Below are positions 1-6,731 of a DNA stretch of 7,655 bases, piece by piece. How positions within the stretch are numbered: position 1 is the first letter of the stretch; every line of letters starts with the position of its first letter. The stretch is from contig CALHZD010000073.1 of NCBI GenBank assembly GCA_938040985.1, positions 1-7,655 on the forward strand, in the 5' to 3' direction. A program made the position numbers and the translations under genes. The stretch is from an uncultured Propionivibrio sp. GTDB taxonomy: Bacteria > Pseudomonadota > Gammaproteobacteria > Burkholderiales > Rhodocyclaceae. The notes under the pieces were generated by a model, which made no database searches, was not told the origin of the DNA, and saw only the letters and a list, made by a program, of their open reading frames with translations.

Positions 1-30
1 CGTATATAAAGCGTTTTTCGGTACCCCTCC

Positions 31-266
31 GAAACCCGCCTGGATTGGGCGTTTGCGGGCATACACTTTCAAAACCCGCATGGATAAAGGACTTCCGGAT
101 AGGCGCCCTTGGAACCCTTATAAATAAAGGGCTGGCGGGCAGCCCTTCTGAAACGCCCGTGGATAAAGGACTTCAGGGCGCCTCCTTGGAAACCCGCATG
201 GGTAAGAGCGCTCCAGGCAGGTATTCTGAGATGCCCTGTTTATAAGGGCTTCAGAGCACGCCCTCC
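31..266. repeat. Tandem array of six imperfect 38-41 nt repeats
   Basis: Six head-to-tail units begin at 31, 71, 112, 150, 189 and 228. Each starts with a GAAACCC-like box, followed by a (T/G)GATAAAGG-like box and a GC-rich GGGC..GCCC stretch, and ends in CTTGG or TTCTG. The unit at 112 can fold into two small hairpins: CCCTT/AAGGG around ATAAATA, and GGGCTG/CAGCCC around GCGGG. Positions 1-30 look like the tail of another unit, so the array probably continues off the left edge, and a degenerate copy may start at 267. The copies are diverged, which suggests an old array. There are no spacers of constant length between identical repeats, so it is not CRISPR. The function is unknown; 3' UTR structure or a dispersed intergenic repeat family is inference. 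Confidence 0.75.
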
Positions 267-433
267 GAAATAGCGGCTTCCTTTGCAGGAATGCCGCGTT
301 GGCCTGGCTTGCCGTACTGATGTGTACTGCCTGCGGCTCGCCGCCTTGTCTTTGGGCAAAGTTAAGCCGCAATTGGCGCTTTCGGAGCGTTTCCCGAAGC
401 CCAAAAAATAGGGTAGAAAACATAAAATGCTTG

Positions 434-468
434 GAAGTCCCCTAAATACAAGGGGCTCGGAGCATCAC
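434..468. repeat. Isolated copy of the 39 nt intergenic repeat
   Basis: This stretch has the same order of boxes as the tandem units at 31-266: GAAGTCCCC, then TAAATACAAGGGG, then CTCGGAGCATC. It keeps the inverted core CCCCT/AGGGG around AAATACA. It is more diverged than the other copies and is separated from them by about 150 bp of unrelated sequence, so the assignment is less certain. Confidence 0.4.
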
Positions 469-490
469 AAAACATAAACCGGAATATTGC

Positions 491-528
491 GCCCGACGGT
501 CGATCGCGTTTGTCGGGCATTCATGCCC
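491..528. repeat. Two overlapping inverted repeats
   Basis: GCCCGAC (491-497) is the exact reverse complement of GTCGGGC (512-518). GGGCAT (515-520) is the exact reverse complement of ATGCCC (523-528), with a 2 nt gap. The two stems share 515-518, so a transcript could form only one of them fully. Neither is followed by a clear T-tract on either strand, so I do not call a terminator. Confidence 0.5.
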
Positions 529-535
529 GCCCGCT

Positions 536-617
536 GAAACTCGGGTAAATAAAGGCGCTCCGGGCAGGCGCCTCTGAAACCCTTATCAATAAAGGGCTGG
601 CCGGGCATTGGCGCTTA
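536..617. repeat. Two further 39-42 nt repeat copies abutting the yihY-like stop
   Basis: Two more head-to-tail units start at 536 and 576, again with GAAAC boxes. The unit at 576 closely matches the one at 112: both share CCCTTAT(A/C)AATAAAGGGCTGG followed by CGGGCA. The last unit appears to run up to the stop codon (615-617) of the minus-strand membrane protein gene. The repeats therefore sit directly in the 3' untranslated region of that gene. Confidence 0.65.
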
Positions 618-1631
618 CCGCCCGGCGGCGGTGTTTTTTGTCAGCGCGCCGGCGAATGCCGCGCCGAGCAGAAACACCAGGCTCGACCAGAAAATCCAGA
701 CCAGCAGCGCCGCGAAAGAACTGGCCGCGCCCAATGAGGAGCGCGTCACCGTCGTGGCGATGTAATAACTGATGGCGATACGCCCCGCCATGAACAACAC
801 GCCGCCGAGCGCCGCCCCCGCCAGCGTCGCCCGGAAAGGGAAGCGCCGGTCGGGCAGCCAGTGCATGACGACGTAGAACAGCGCCACGACCATCGTCCAC
901 GACCAGAACAGTTCCAGGCTTCTGACAATGCCGGCCAGCGCCGGCCACATGAACGTGACCCACTTGACGAAACCGATCGCCAGCGTCTGGAGCAGCATGG
1001 CCGCCGCCACCAGGCAGGCGCAGCCGAGGACTACGCCGATGACGACGATGCGCATGCGGACAAAGCGCTTCCAGGTAAAGCGTTGCGGCCGGCTTTGTTC
1101 GGCCATGGTTTGCAGTGCGGTGCGCAGTTCGATGAACATGCCGCTGGCGCCGATGAACGTTGTCGCCACGGCAAACAGGGTGCTGAGAATCGCCTTGTCG
1201 GCGGAGATGCTGGCCAGACCGCGATTGAGTATGCCGGCGAGCGTTTCCGCCTCGCGCTCGCCCAGTAGTTTGCGCAATGTGTCGAGGATCATCGCCCGCG
1301 CCGCCTGATCGCCCGCAACCTCGCCGCTCATGTTTGCCATGTCGCCCCAGATCCAGGCGGCGATGCTGGTCAGGATGACAAGCAGCGGCGCGACCGAAAA
1401 GGCGCCGTAAAAGGCCGTGGCGGCGCCGGCGCGGATGCCGTCGGCGTCGAGAAAAATCCGCAGCGTTCCGGCGATCGTCGCCCAGACGCGGCGACAAAAG
1501 CCAACGGGCGCAGGCGCTGTTTCCGTTTTCTGCGCCGCATGCGCTGCGCAAGCGGCATCCTGTTCATGGGAAAAATCAGGTTCGATCGGGGACATCTTGT
1601 TCAACCATCGTTCGTCATTGCTCGATTTCAT
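615..1631 (-). CDS. YihY/virulence factor BrkB family inner-membrane protein
   Basis: This 338-residue protein has the typical YihY/BrkB plan: a soluble N-terminus of about 60 residues, then roughly six hydrophobic segments near residues 70-95, 145-168, 194-222, 238-257, 269-292 and 302-330. Family signatures are the first helix with RAGAATAFYGAFSVAPLL (66-83) and the last segment LLVWIFWSSLVFLLGAAF (309-326). Many relatives have GAEF where this one has GAAF, so a usually conserved glutamate appears to be replaced. The family is often misnamed ribonuclease BN, and its molecular role is not settled; some members are linked to serum resistance. The start is uncertain: ATG at 1631 or ATG at 1595 (MSPIEPDF), neither with a strong ribosome binding site. 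It is divergent from the SDR gene, and its 3' end meets the repeat region. Family assignment is firm, function is not. Confidence 0.88.
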   Translation of the reverse strand: MKSSNDERWLNKMSPIEPDFSHEQDAACAAHAAQKTETAPAPVGFCRRVWATIAGTLRIFLDADGIRAGAATAFYGAFSVAPLLVILTSIAAWIWGDMANMSGEVAGDQAARAMILDTLRKLLGEREAETLAGILNRGLASISADKAILSTLFAVATTFIGASGMFIELRTALQTMAEQSRPQRFTWKRFVRMRIVVIGVVLGCACLVAAAMLLQTLAIGFVKWVTFMWPALAGIVRSLELFWSWTMVVALFYVVMHWLPDRRFPFRATLAGAALGGVLFMAGRIAISYYIATTVTRSSLGAASSFAALLVWIFWSSLVFLLGAAFAGALTKNTAAGR

Positions 1632-1738
1632 CTACTTCGGTATGCCGTTCCTGCGGGTTGAAAGCGCCTTCTTCCGGGCGGTAGAATCCTTCCGGATAAG
1701 CGATCGCCCGGTTTTGTGCGCTTCCACGCGGATCGGCC

Positions 1739-1783
1739 GGATTTCTCGGATTTTTCAGATTTCCCGGATTTTCCCAAATTTCC
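1739..1783. repeat. Five-copy imperfect 9 bp tandem repeat
   Basis: The units are GGATTTCTC, GGATTTTTC, AGATTTCCC, GGATTTTCC and CAAATTTCC. They lie in the 288 bp region between the divergent membrane protein and SDR genes, about 135-180 bp upstream of the SDR start. The run is pyrimidine-rich on the plus strand and less GC-rich than its surroundings. It may be simple slippage sequence or a set of regulator half-sites; nothing visible decides. Confidence 0.6.
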
Positions 1784-1919
1784 CGACGCATACAAGACTC
1801 ATCCAAGGTTCGCCCAAGAAACGCACACATCATCTTACGAGACGATTCGCTTATCCAAATCCCGCCCGTGCGCTGAAATACGCCCCGGCATCCGCCATCC
1901 ATTCACACACGCCACCATC

Positions 1920-2696
1920 ATGACCCAACCCACCCACACACTGTTCGACCTGCACCAACGACGCGCCCTGATTACCGGTTCGACGCAGGGCATCGGCCTG
2001 TCGCTTGCCTACGGACTGGCCGGCGCCGGCGCCTCCATCGTCCTCAACGGCCGCGACGAAACCCGCGTGCGCAATGCCGCCGGAAAAATGATCGCCGACG
2101 GCTTCAGCGCCGACGGCGTCGCCTTCGACGTGACCGATCCGGCTGCCGTCGCCGCCGGCATCGAGCGCATCGAACAGGATATCGGCCCCATCGACATCCT
2201 CGTCAATAACGCTGGCATTCAGCGCCGCGCGCCGCTGGAAAACTTCCCTGCCGATGACTGGCAGGCGATTCTCGATACGAATCTTTCCAGCATTTTCTAC
2301 GTTTCGCAGGCCGTCGCCCGGCATATGATCGCACGCGGCGGCGGCAAGATCATCAATATCTGCTCGGTGCAAAGCCAGCTCGGCCGGCCGACCATCGCCC
2401 CCTACACGGCCGCCAAGGGCGGCGTCGCCAACCTGACCAAAGGCATGTGCGCCGACTGGGCAAAATACGGCATCCAGGCCAACGGGCTGGCGCCCGGTTA
2501 CTTCGTGACGGAAATGAACAAAGCGCTGGTTGAAAACGAAGAATTCTCCGCCTGGCTGTGCCAGCGCACGCCCGCCAACCGCTGGGGCCGAATTGAGGAA
2601 TTGCATGGCGCCGCCATCTTCCTGGCTTCTGAGGCTTCCAACTTCGTCAATGGGCAGATCATCTACGTCGACGGCGGCATCACCGCCTGCGTCTGA
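1920..2696 (+). CDS. idnO: Gluconate 5-dehydrogenase-like SDR oxidoreductase
   Basis: A 258-residue classical short-chain dehydrogenase, the usual length for the family. The nucleotide-binding motif is TGSTQGIG (19-26), the NNAG motif is at 96-99, the structural Asn is N121, and the catalytic residues are S149, Y162 and K166 (YTAAK). Long stretches match what I recall of E. coli IdnO: NNAGIQRR near 96-103, INICS..QS.LGR near 145-156, and APGYF.TEM.KALVE near 191-205. IdnO-type enzymes reversibly convert 5-ketogluconate and D-gluconate with NAD(P)H in the cytoplasm. The start is placed at the ATG giving MTQPTHTLFDL, which fits family length. An in-frame GTG at 1716 would add 68 unlikely residues. 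No good ribosome binding site precedes the ATG. No gluconate kinase, permease or idonate gene is adjacent, so the exact substrate is inferred. Confidence 0.85.
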   Translation: MTQPTHTLFDLHQRRALITGSTQGIGLSLAYGLAGAGASIVLNGRDETRVRNAAGKMIADGFSADGVAFDVTDPAAVAAGIERIEQDIGPIDILVNNAGIQRRAPLENFPADDWQAILDTNLSSIFYVSQAVARHMIARGGGKIINICSVQSQLGRPTIAPYTAAKGGVANLTKGMCADWAKYGIQANGLAPGYFVTEMNKALVENEEFSAWLCQRTPANRWGRIEELHGAAIFLASEASNFVNGQIIYVDGGITACV

Positions 2697-2829
2697 TGCA
2701 TGAGCGGTACGCTCCGCCCAGCCATCGAAAAAGGCGGCGCGCTTTCCCGTAAAAGTCTATGCGCGCCGATTTAATTTATGCAGGATATAGCTCGCGTATA
2801 CCGCCCCTGTACGCCGGCGCTTGCGCATA

Positions 2830-3702
2830 ATGTTTCTTAGCAAAGTCTTTGGCTGGTTTAGGCGCCGCCCTCCCGCACCGTTGCCGGATGCGCTATGGCG
2901 GGAAACCATCGCCGAACTCCCTTTTCTGACGTGGCTTGGCGGCGAGGAGAAACAGCGCCTGCGAATATTGACCGAAGCGTTTCTCGCTGAAAAAACGTTC
3001 TCCGCTGCGGGCGGACTGGCGCTGACTGACGCTATGTGCGTTGCGATCGCCGCGCAGGGTTGCCTGCCGATCCTCAACCTGGGTCTTGACTATTATCGCG
3101 GCTGGGTCGGCATCATTGTTTACCCTGACGAATTCGTCATTCCGCGCGTCATTGAGGATGAATCCGGTGTCGTCCATGAATACGATGAAGTCGCATCGGG
3201 CGAAGCGTGGGCAGACGGGCCGCTGCTGGTTTCGTGGCGCGACGTGCAGATGGCCGGCAACGGCTACAACGTCATCATCCATGAGTTTGTACACAAGCTG
3301 GATATGCTCGACGGCGTGATCGACGGGATTCCGCCGTTGCCGTCGAGTACATCCAAGCCCCTGAAACCATCGAACAAACCGGCCGCACCGAATATCTCGC
3401 GTCAGGAATGGCGTCAAATCCTGACCGCCGCTTACGCGGATTTTTGTGCATTGGCGGACGAAGCCGAAGCACACGGCGAGGAAACGCTGTTCGACCCGTA
3501 TGCCGCAGAACATCCGGGGGAATTTTTCGCCGTCATGAGCGAAGCCTTCTTTGAAACGCCGGAAATTCTATACGCAGAATTTCCGGCGCTATACGGCACT
3601 TTTGCCCGATTTTACCGGCAAGACCCGCGCGCCCGGCAACTGGCGGTGCTCACAGAACCTTGCCCGGATTCATCAAGCCGAGCGGATCGAACGTCCGCTT
3701 GA
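2830..3702 (+). CDS. mtfA: MtfA-family zinc-dependent peptidase (M90)
   Basis: A 290-residue protein resembling E. coli MtfA. The zinc-binding HEFVH motif is at residues 151-155, with E152 catalytic. The likely third ligand is E238 in FAVMSEAFF, as in the E. coli FAVLSEYFF region. Other family blocks are CLPILNLGLDYY (78-89), VIVYP-like IIVYPDEFV (95-103) and DPYAAEHPGEFFAV (222-235). E. coli MtfA is a cytosolic aminopeptidase that binds the repressor Mlc and so affects ptsG. There is an extra Pro/Ser/Lys-rich segment of about 18 residues (172-190) soon after the zinc site. The start could be ATG 2830 or TTG 2821; neither has a clear ribosome binding site. The 3' end overlaps the convergent oxidoreductase gene by 53 bp, so its last residues (about 273-290) are probably not conserved. 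Confidence 0.88.
   Translation: MFLSKVFGWFRRRPPAPLPDALWRETIAELPFLTWLGGEEKQRLRILTEAFLAEKTFSAAGGLALTDAMCVAIAAQGCLPILNLGLDYYRGWVGIIVYPDEFVIPRVIEDESGVVHEYDEVASGEAWADGPLLVSWRDVQMAGNGYNVIIHEFVHKLDMLDGVIDGIPPLPSSTSKPLKPSNKPAAPNISRQEWRQILTAAYADFCALADEAEAHGEETLFDPYAAEHPGEFFAVMSEAFFETPEILYAEFPALYGTFARFYRQDPRARQLAVLTEPCPDSSSRADRTSA
3557..3588 (-). terminator. Perfect 13 bp-arm stem-loop, candidate terminator inside mtfA
   Basis: CGCCGGAAATTCT (3557-3569) is the exact reverse complement of AGAATTTCCGGCG (3576-3588), with a 6 nt loop. It lies within the mtfA coding region (residues about 243-253) and 62 nt beyond the stop of the minus-strand oxidoreductase. Read on the minus strand, the stem is followed by TTTC and then AAAG, a short and weak T-run. 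The proposal that it terminates the rimO-oxidoreductase transcript is inference. It might instead be a chance result of coding, or a processing site. Confidence 0.4.
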
Positions 3703-5083
3703 TCGCCCGCATCATTTCCATTTCCACCGCGCTCTTGTAGTGCGCCAGCTCGCCGCGTTTAAGCTGGCCGATGCCATGTTCGGCGCTGATACTGCCGCCC
3801 AGCGCATCGACGATGTCGTGTACGATGCGGTTAACGTCCGGCTGGGCGGCCATGAACTCGGCATTCTCGCCCGCTTCCGGTTTGGACTGGTTGTAATGCA
3901 GGTTGCCATCGCCGACATGGCCGAAAGCAACGATGCGGATGCCCGGATACGCGGCTTGCAGGGCAGCGCCGGCGCGCTCGACGAATTCGCCGATCCGCGA
4001 TACGGGTACGGAAACATCGTGCTTGATGCTAAATCCTTCGATTTTCTGCGCCTCGCTGAGGCGTTCGCGCAGATCCCACAGCCGCGCCGCCTGTTCGCCG
4101 CTTTGCGCCAGTACGGCATCGTCAATCCAGCCCTTTTCCAGCGCTGCGGCCAGAAATTCCTCGCATGCCACGCGCAGATCGGTCTCTTCGCCCGTACCCG
4201 ACAGTTCAATGAGCAGATGCCAGGGCGTACGCGAAGCGTGCGGATCATCCGGACTGACCGCCAGAGGCGGCTGCGCGCCCGGAATATGCTTGAGCACCAG
4301 GCCGAGCGAAATGTCAGAAATTAGCTCGCACGCGGTCAGCGCCGCGCCGAAACGCGCCTGTAATTTGCCGAGCAGACGCACAGCGGTTGCCGGCGAGTCG
4401 ATGGACAGCCAGGCGGTTGCCACGGCGCCCGGCAGCGGGAACAGTTTGATGACGGCGGCGGTAATGATGCCCAGCGTACCTTCCGCGCCGATGAACAGCT
4501 GCTTGAGGTCGTAACCCGTATTGTCCTTGCGCAGGCCGCGTAGACCATGCCAGATTTCGCCTGAAGGCAGCACGACTTCCAGCCCGAGCGCCAGTTCGCG
4601 CGCATTGCCATAACGCAGCACCTGCACGCCGCCGGCATTGGTCGACAGATTGCCGCCAATCTGGCAACTGCCTTCGGCAGCGAGCGACAGTGGGAACAGG
4701 CGTCCGGCCGCCCGTGCCGCCGCCTGAATCGTTTGCAGCACGCAACCCGCTTCGACCGTCATCGTGTTGTTTGCGGCATCAACCTCCCGAATCCGGTTCA
4801 TGCGCGAGAGGCTGACGATCACCGCCGTGCCGCTCGTATCCGGCACGCTAGCGCCGCAATGGCTGGTATTCCCGCCCTGCGGCACGATGGGAACGCCCGC
4901 CGCCAGGCACACACGCACGATGGCGGCGACCTCCTCAGCATTATCCGGACGCACGATGCAGCGCGCTGCGCCATGATAACGTCCGCGCCAATCGATAAGA
5001 TAGGGCGCCATCGCCGCCGCGTCGGTCAGGACGTTTTCCGCACCGACGATGGCGCTCAGTCGTTCAACCAGTGTTGCAGTCAT
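3650..5083 (-). CDS. FAD-linked D-2-hydroxyacid dehydrogenase-like oxidoreductase
   Basis: A 477-residue flavoprotein of the FAD-binding PCMH type with a C-terminal FAD-oxidase domain (GlcD, D-lactate and D-2-hydroxyglutarate dehydrogenase group). FAD-binding blocks include PQGGNTSHCGASVPD (68-82), the GGNLSTNAGG stretch (143-152) and FIGAEGTLGIIT (197-208). The C-terminal domain shows the metal-site pattern FGHVGDGNLHYN (H389, H396), then SAEHGIG (E435, H436), and ends in DPLGLMNPGKVL. These enzymes oxidise a D-2-hydroxyacid to the 2-oxoacid and pass electrons to a quinone or carrier protein. The spacing resembles D-2-hydroxyglutarate dehydrogenases, but the substrate cannot be fixed from sequence. 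It starts 30 bp after rimO, with GAGGG 10 nt before the ATG, so it is probably co-transcribed. Its 3' end overlaps mtfA on the other strand. Confidence 0.85.
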   Translation of the reverse strand: MTATLVERLSAIVGAENVLTDAAAMAPYLIDWRGRYHGAARCIVRPDNAEEVAAIVRVCLAAGVPIVPQGGNTSHCGASVPDTSGTAVIVSLSRMNRIREVDAANNTMTVEAGCVLQTIQAAARAAGRLFPLSLAAEGSCQIGGNLSTNAGGVQVLRYGNARELALGLEVVLPSGEIWHGLRGLRKDNTGYDLKQLFIGAEGTLGIITAAVIKLFPLPGAVATAWLSIDSPATAVRLLGKLQARFGAALTACELISDISLGLVLKHIPGAQPPLAVSPDDPHASRTPWHLLIELSGTGEETDLRVACEEFLAAALEKGWIDDAVLAQSGEQAARLWDLRERLSEAQKIEGFSIKHDVSVPVSRIGEFVERAGAALQAAYPGIRIVAFGHVGDGNLHYNQSKPEAGENAEFMAAQPDVNRIVHDIVDALGGSISAEHGIGQLKRGELAHYKSAVEMEMMRAIKRTFDPLGLMNPGKVL

Positions 5084-5113
5084 AGGCGCTTCGCCCTCAT
5101 TCCTTTTCCATTT

Positions 5114-6457
5114 TTACCGTGACGCCCGTATCTCGGCGTACAGATCGTGCTCGCCCGCATCGACCACCTGCACGTCAAGGAAATCGCCCGGCGCAGCATC
5201 ATAAAAACCATTGACAAACACCTGCCCGTCAATTTCCGGCGCATCTGCCGCAGAACGTGCGACGAGGCCATCTTCATCGATCTCGTCGACGATGACCCGG
5301 AGGAGGCGCCCGATCTTGGCCGCCAAACGCTCGACCGAAATATCCGCCTGCACGTCCATCAGACGGCGGCGTCGTTCCTCACGGACGGCATCCGGCAGCG
5401 CGCCCGGCAACGCGTTAGCCGCCGCCCCGGCCACCGGCGAATAGGCAAAACAGCCGACACGGTCGAGTCGGGCTTCCTCCAGAAAGGCTAAAAGTTCCTC
5501 AAATTCCGCTTCTGTCTCGCCGGGGAATCCCGTAATAAAAGTGCTGCGGATCGTCAGGTCCGGACAGACGGCGCGCCAGGCACGGATACGCGCCAGCGTA
5601 TTTTCGCTGCTTGCCGGACGCTTCATTGCCTTGAGGATACGCGGGCTGGCGTGCTGAAACGGCACGTCGAGATACGGCAGGATTTTTCCCTCTGCCATCA
5701 GCGGTATCAGATCATCGATCGCCGGATACGGATAGACGTAATGCAGGCGCACCCAGACGCCGAATTCGGCCAGCGCCATGCATAACTCCTTTAAGCGCGT
5801 CTTGAGCGGCCGCCCTCCGAAAAAACCAGTACGATATTTCAGATCGACGCCATAGGCGCCCGTATCCTGCGAGATGACCAGCAGCTCACGCACGCCCGCG
5901 GCGGCGAGGCGCTCGGCCTCGCGCAGCACGTCACCGATCGGGCGGCTGACCAGCGGCCCGCGCAGCGAAGGAATAATGCAAAAGGTGCACTGGTGGTTGC
6001 AACCTTCGGAAATCTTCAGATAGGCATAGTGCTGCGGCGTCAGCCGGATGCCCTGCGGCGGCACCAGACTGGCAAACGGGTCGTGCGGCTGCGGCAGATA
6101 CGTGCGAATGTGCTGCATGACCTCGTCGGCCGCATGCGGCCCGGTAATCGCCAGTACGCTGGGGTGCAAGTCACGGATCAGTTCTTCGCGCGCGCCCAGG
6201 CAGCCGGTCACGATTACCTTGCCATTTTCGGACAACGCTTCGCCGATCGCATCCAGCGATTCTTCGACGGCCGCATCGATGAAACCGCAGGTATTCACCA
6301 CCACCAGATCCGCGCCTTCGTAGGACCCGGAGATAGCATATCCTTCGGCGCGCAAGCGGGTCAGAATCTGCTCCGAATCGACCAGCGCCTTGGGACAACC
6401 AAGACTGATGAAGCCGACATTCGGAACTTTTCTTCCGTCATTGACAGTGTTGAGCAT
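5114..6457 (-). CDS. rimO: Ribosomal protein S12 methylthiotransferase RimO
   Basis: A 447-residue radical SAM methylthiotransferase of normal family length. RimO adds a methylthio group to a conserved aspartate of ribosomal protein S12 (Asp89 in E. coli) in the cytoplasm. The N-terminal UPF0004 domain has the three cluster cysteines C21 (SLGCPKALVDSE), C57 (VNTCGFI) and C86 (TGCLGAR). The radical SAM cluster motif is CNHQCTFC (C153, C157, C160) within YLKISEGCNHQCTFCIIP, which separates RimO from MiaB. The remaining blocks are LDVPFQHASPRILKAMKR (263-280), TFITGFPGE (306-314) and a C-terminal TRAM domain (about 380-445). The ATG at 6457 is the only good start, though no strong ribosome binding site precedes it. 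The FAD oxidoreductase follows 30 bp downstream, and ffs lies about 170 bp upstream on the same strand. Confidence 0.96.
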   Translation of the reverse strand: MLNTVNDGRKVPNVGFISLGCPKALVDSEQILTRLRAEGYAISGSYEGADLVVVNTCGFIDAAVEESLDAIGEALSENGKVIVTGCLGAREELIRDLHPSVLAITGPHAADEVMQHIRTYLPQPHDPFASLVPPQGIRLTPQHYAYLKISEGCNHQCTFCIIPSLRGPLVSRPIGDVLREAERLAAAGVRELLVISQDTGAYGVDLKYRTGFFGGRPLKTRLKELCMALAEFGVWVRLHYVYPYPAIDDLIPLMAEGKILPYLDVPFQHASPRILKAMKRPASSENTLARIRAWRAVCPDLTIRSTFITGFPGETEAEFEELLAFLEEARLDRVGCFAYSPVAGAAANALPGALPDAVREERRRRLMDVQADISVERLAAKIGRLLRVIVDEIDEDGLVARSAADAPEIDGQVFVNGFYDAAPGDFLDVQVVDAGEHDLYAEIRASR

Positions 6458-6627
6458 CGTTTTTAGCCGTTTTTACCCACATTCATCCGGACGCATTCCT
6501 GCGCACGGCAAACCGCCATGGCGGAAAATCAGCAATATCATGGGACGTGACCGGCAACCGCCGAAATGCCTAAAAACACCGCAAAAGCGCCGGAGACAAC
6601 CCGGAAGCGGTTCCCGGAAAAGAAAGC

Positions 6628-6722
6628 GGCGAGCCTGACCCCGGCACTCGCAGTTAATGGCTGTGGCTGCTTCCTTCCGGACCTGACCAGGTTCACCACG
6701 CTGCGATGCGGGGAGACCCGCC
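6628..6722 (-). ncRNA. ffs: Signal recognition particle 4.5S RNA
   Basis: The minus strand carries the bacterial SRP RNA apical domain GGTCCGGAAGGAAGCAGCC (6683-6665), essentially identical to E. coli 4.5S RNA, including the GGAA tetraloop and the Ffh-binding internal loops. The ends pair: GGCGGGTCT at the 5' end (6722-6714) with the AGGCTCGCC-type 3' end (6636-6628), and CCCC with GGGG further in. This gives a roughly 95 nt hairpin without an Alu domain. A T-rich run (TTTCTTTT) follows the 3' stem at about 6625-6618 and fits a terminator. An extended -10-like TGTGATAGT lies at 6740-6732. The RNA joins Ffh to target nascent membrane proteins. The exact ends are estimated from pairing. Confidence 0.92.
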
Positions 6723-6731
6723 GAGGCGAAT

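Noticed and set aside
118..423. 101-codon minus-strand frame as a gene
   Set aside because: It runs through the repeat array, has no recognisable domain or ribosome binding site, and half of it is antisense to repeat units.
31..617. CRISPR array
   Set aside because: Units are contiguous, diverged along their whole length, and lack unique spacers between identical repeats; no cas gene is present.
586..1551. Long Arg/His-rich minus-strand frame inside the YihY-like gene
   Set aside because: It is an alternate-frame shadow of a GC-rich gene; the hydrophobic family signature is in the other frame.
1615..1902. 95-codon minus-strand frame in the divergent intergenic region
   Set aside because: Its tripeptide pattern (NPGNLKNPRNP) only reflects the 9 bp DNA repeat, it overlaps the start of the YihY-like gene, and it has no family resemblance.
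1851..2606. 251-codon minus-strand frame opposite the SDR
   Set aside because: Shadow of a clear SDR coding region with intact catalytic motifs on the plus strand.
2702..2714. GAGCG-GTA-CGCTC hairpin after the SDR as a terminator
   Set aside because: The stem is only 5 bp and no T-tract follows, so it is not reliable.
6513..6524. CCGCCATGGCGG palindrome upstream of rimO as a regulatory site
   Set aside because: A 12 bp GC-rich palindrome is weak evidence; it has no T-tract and no recognised operator match.
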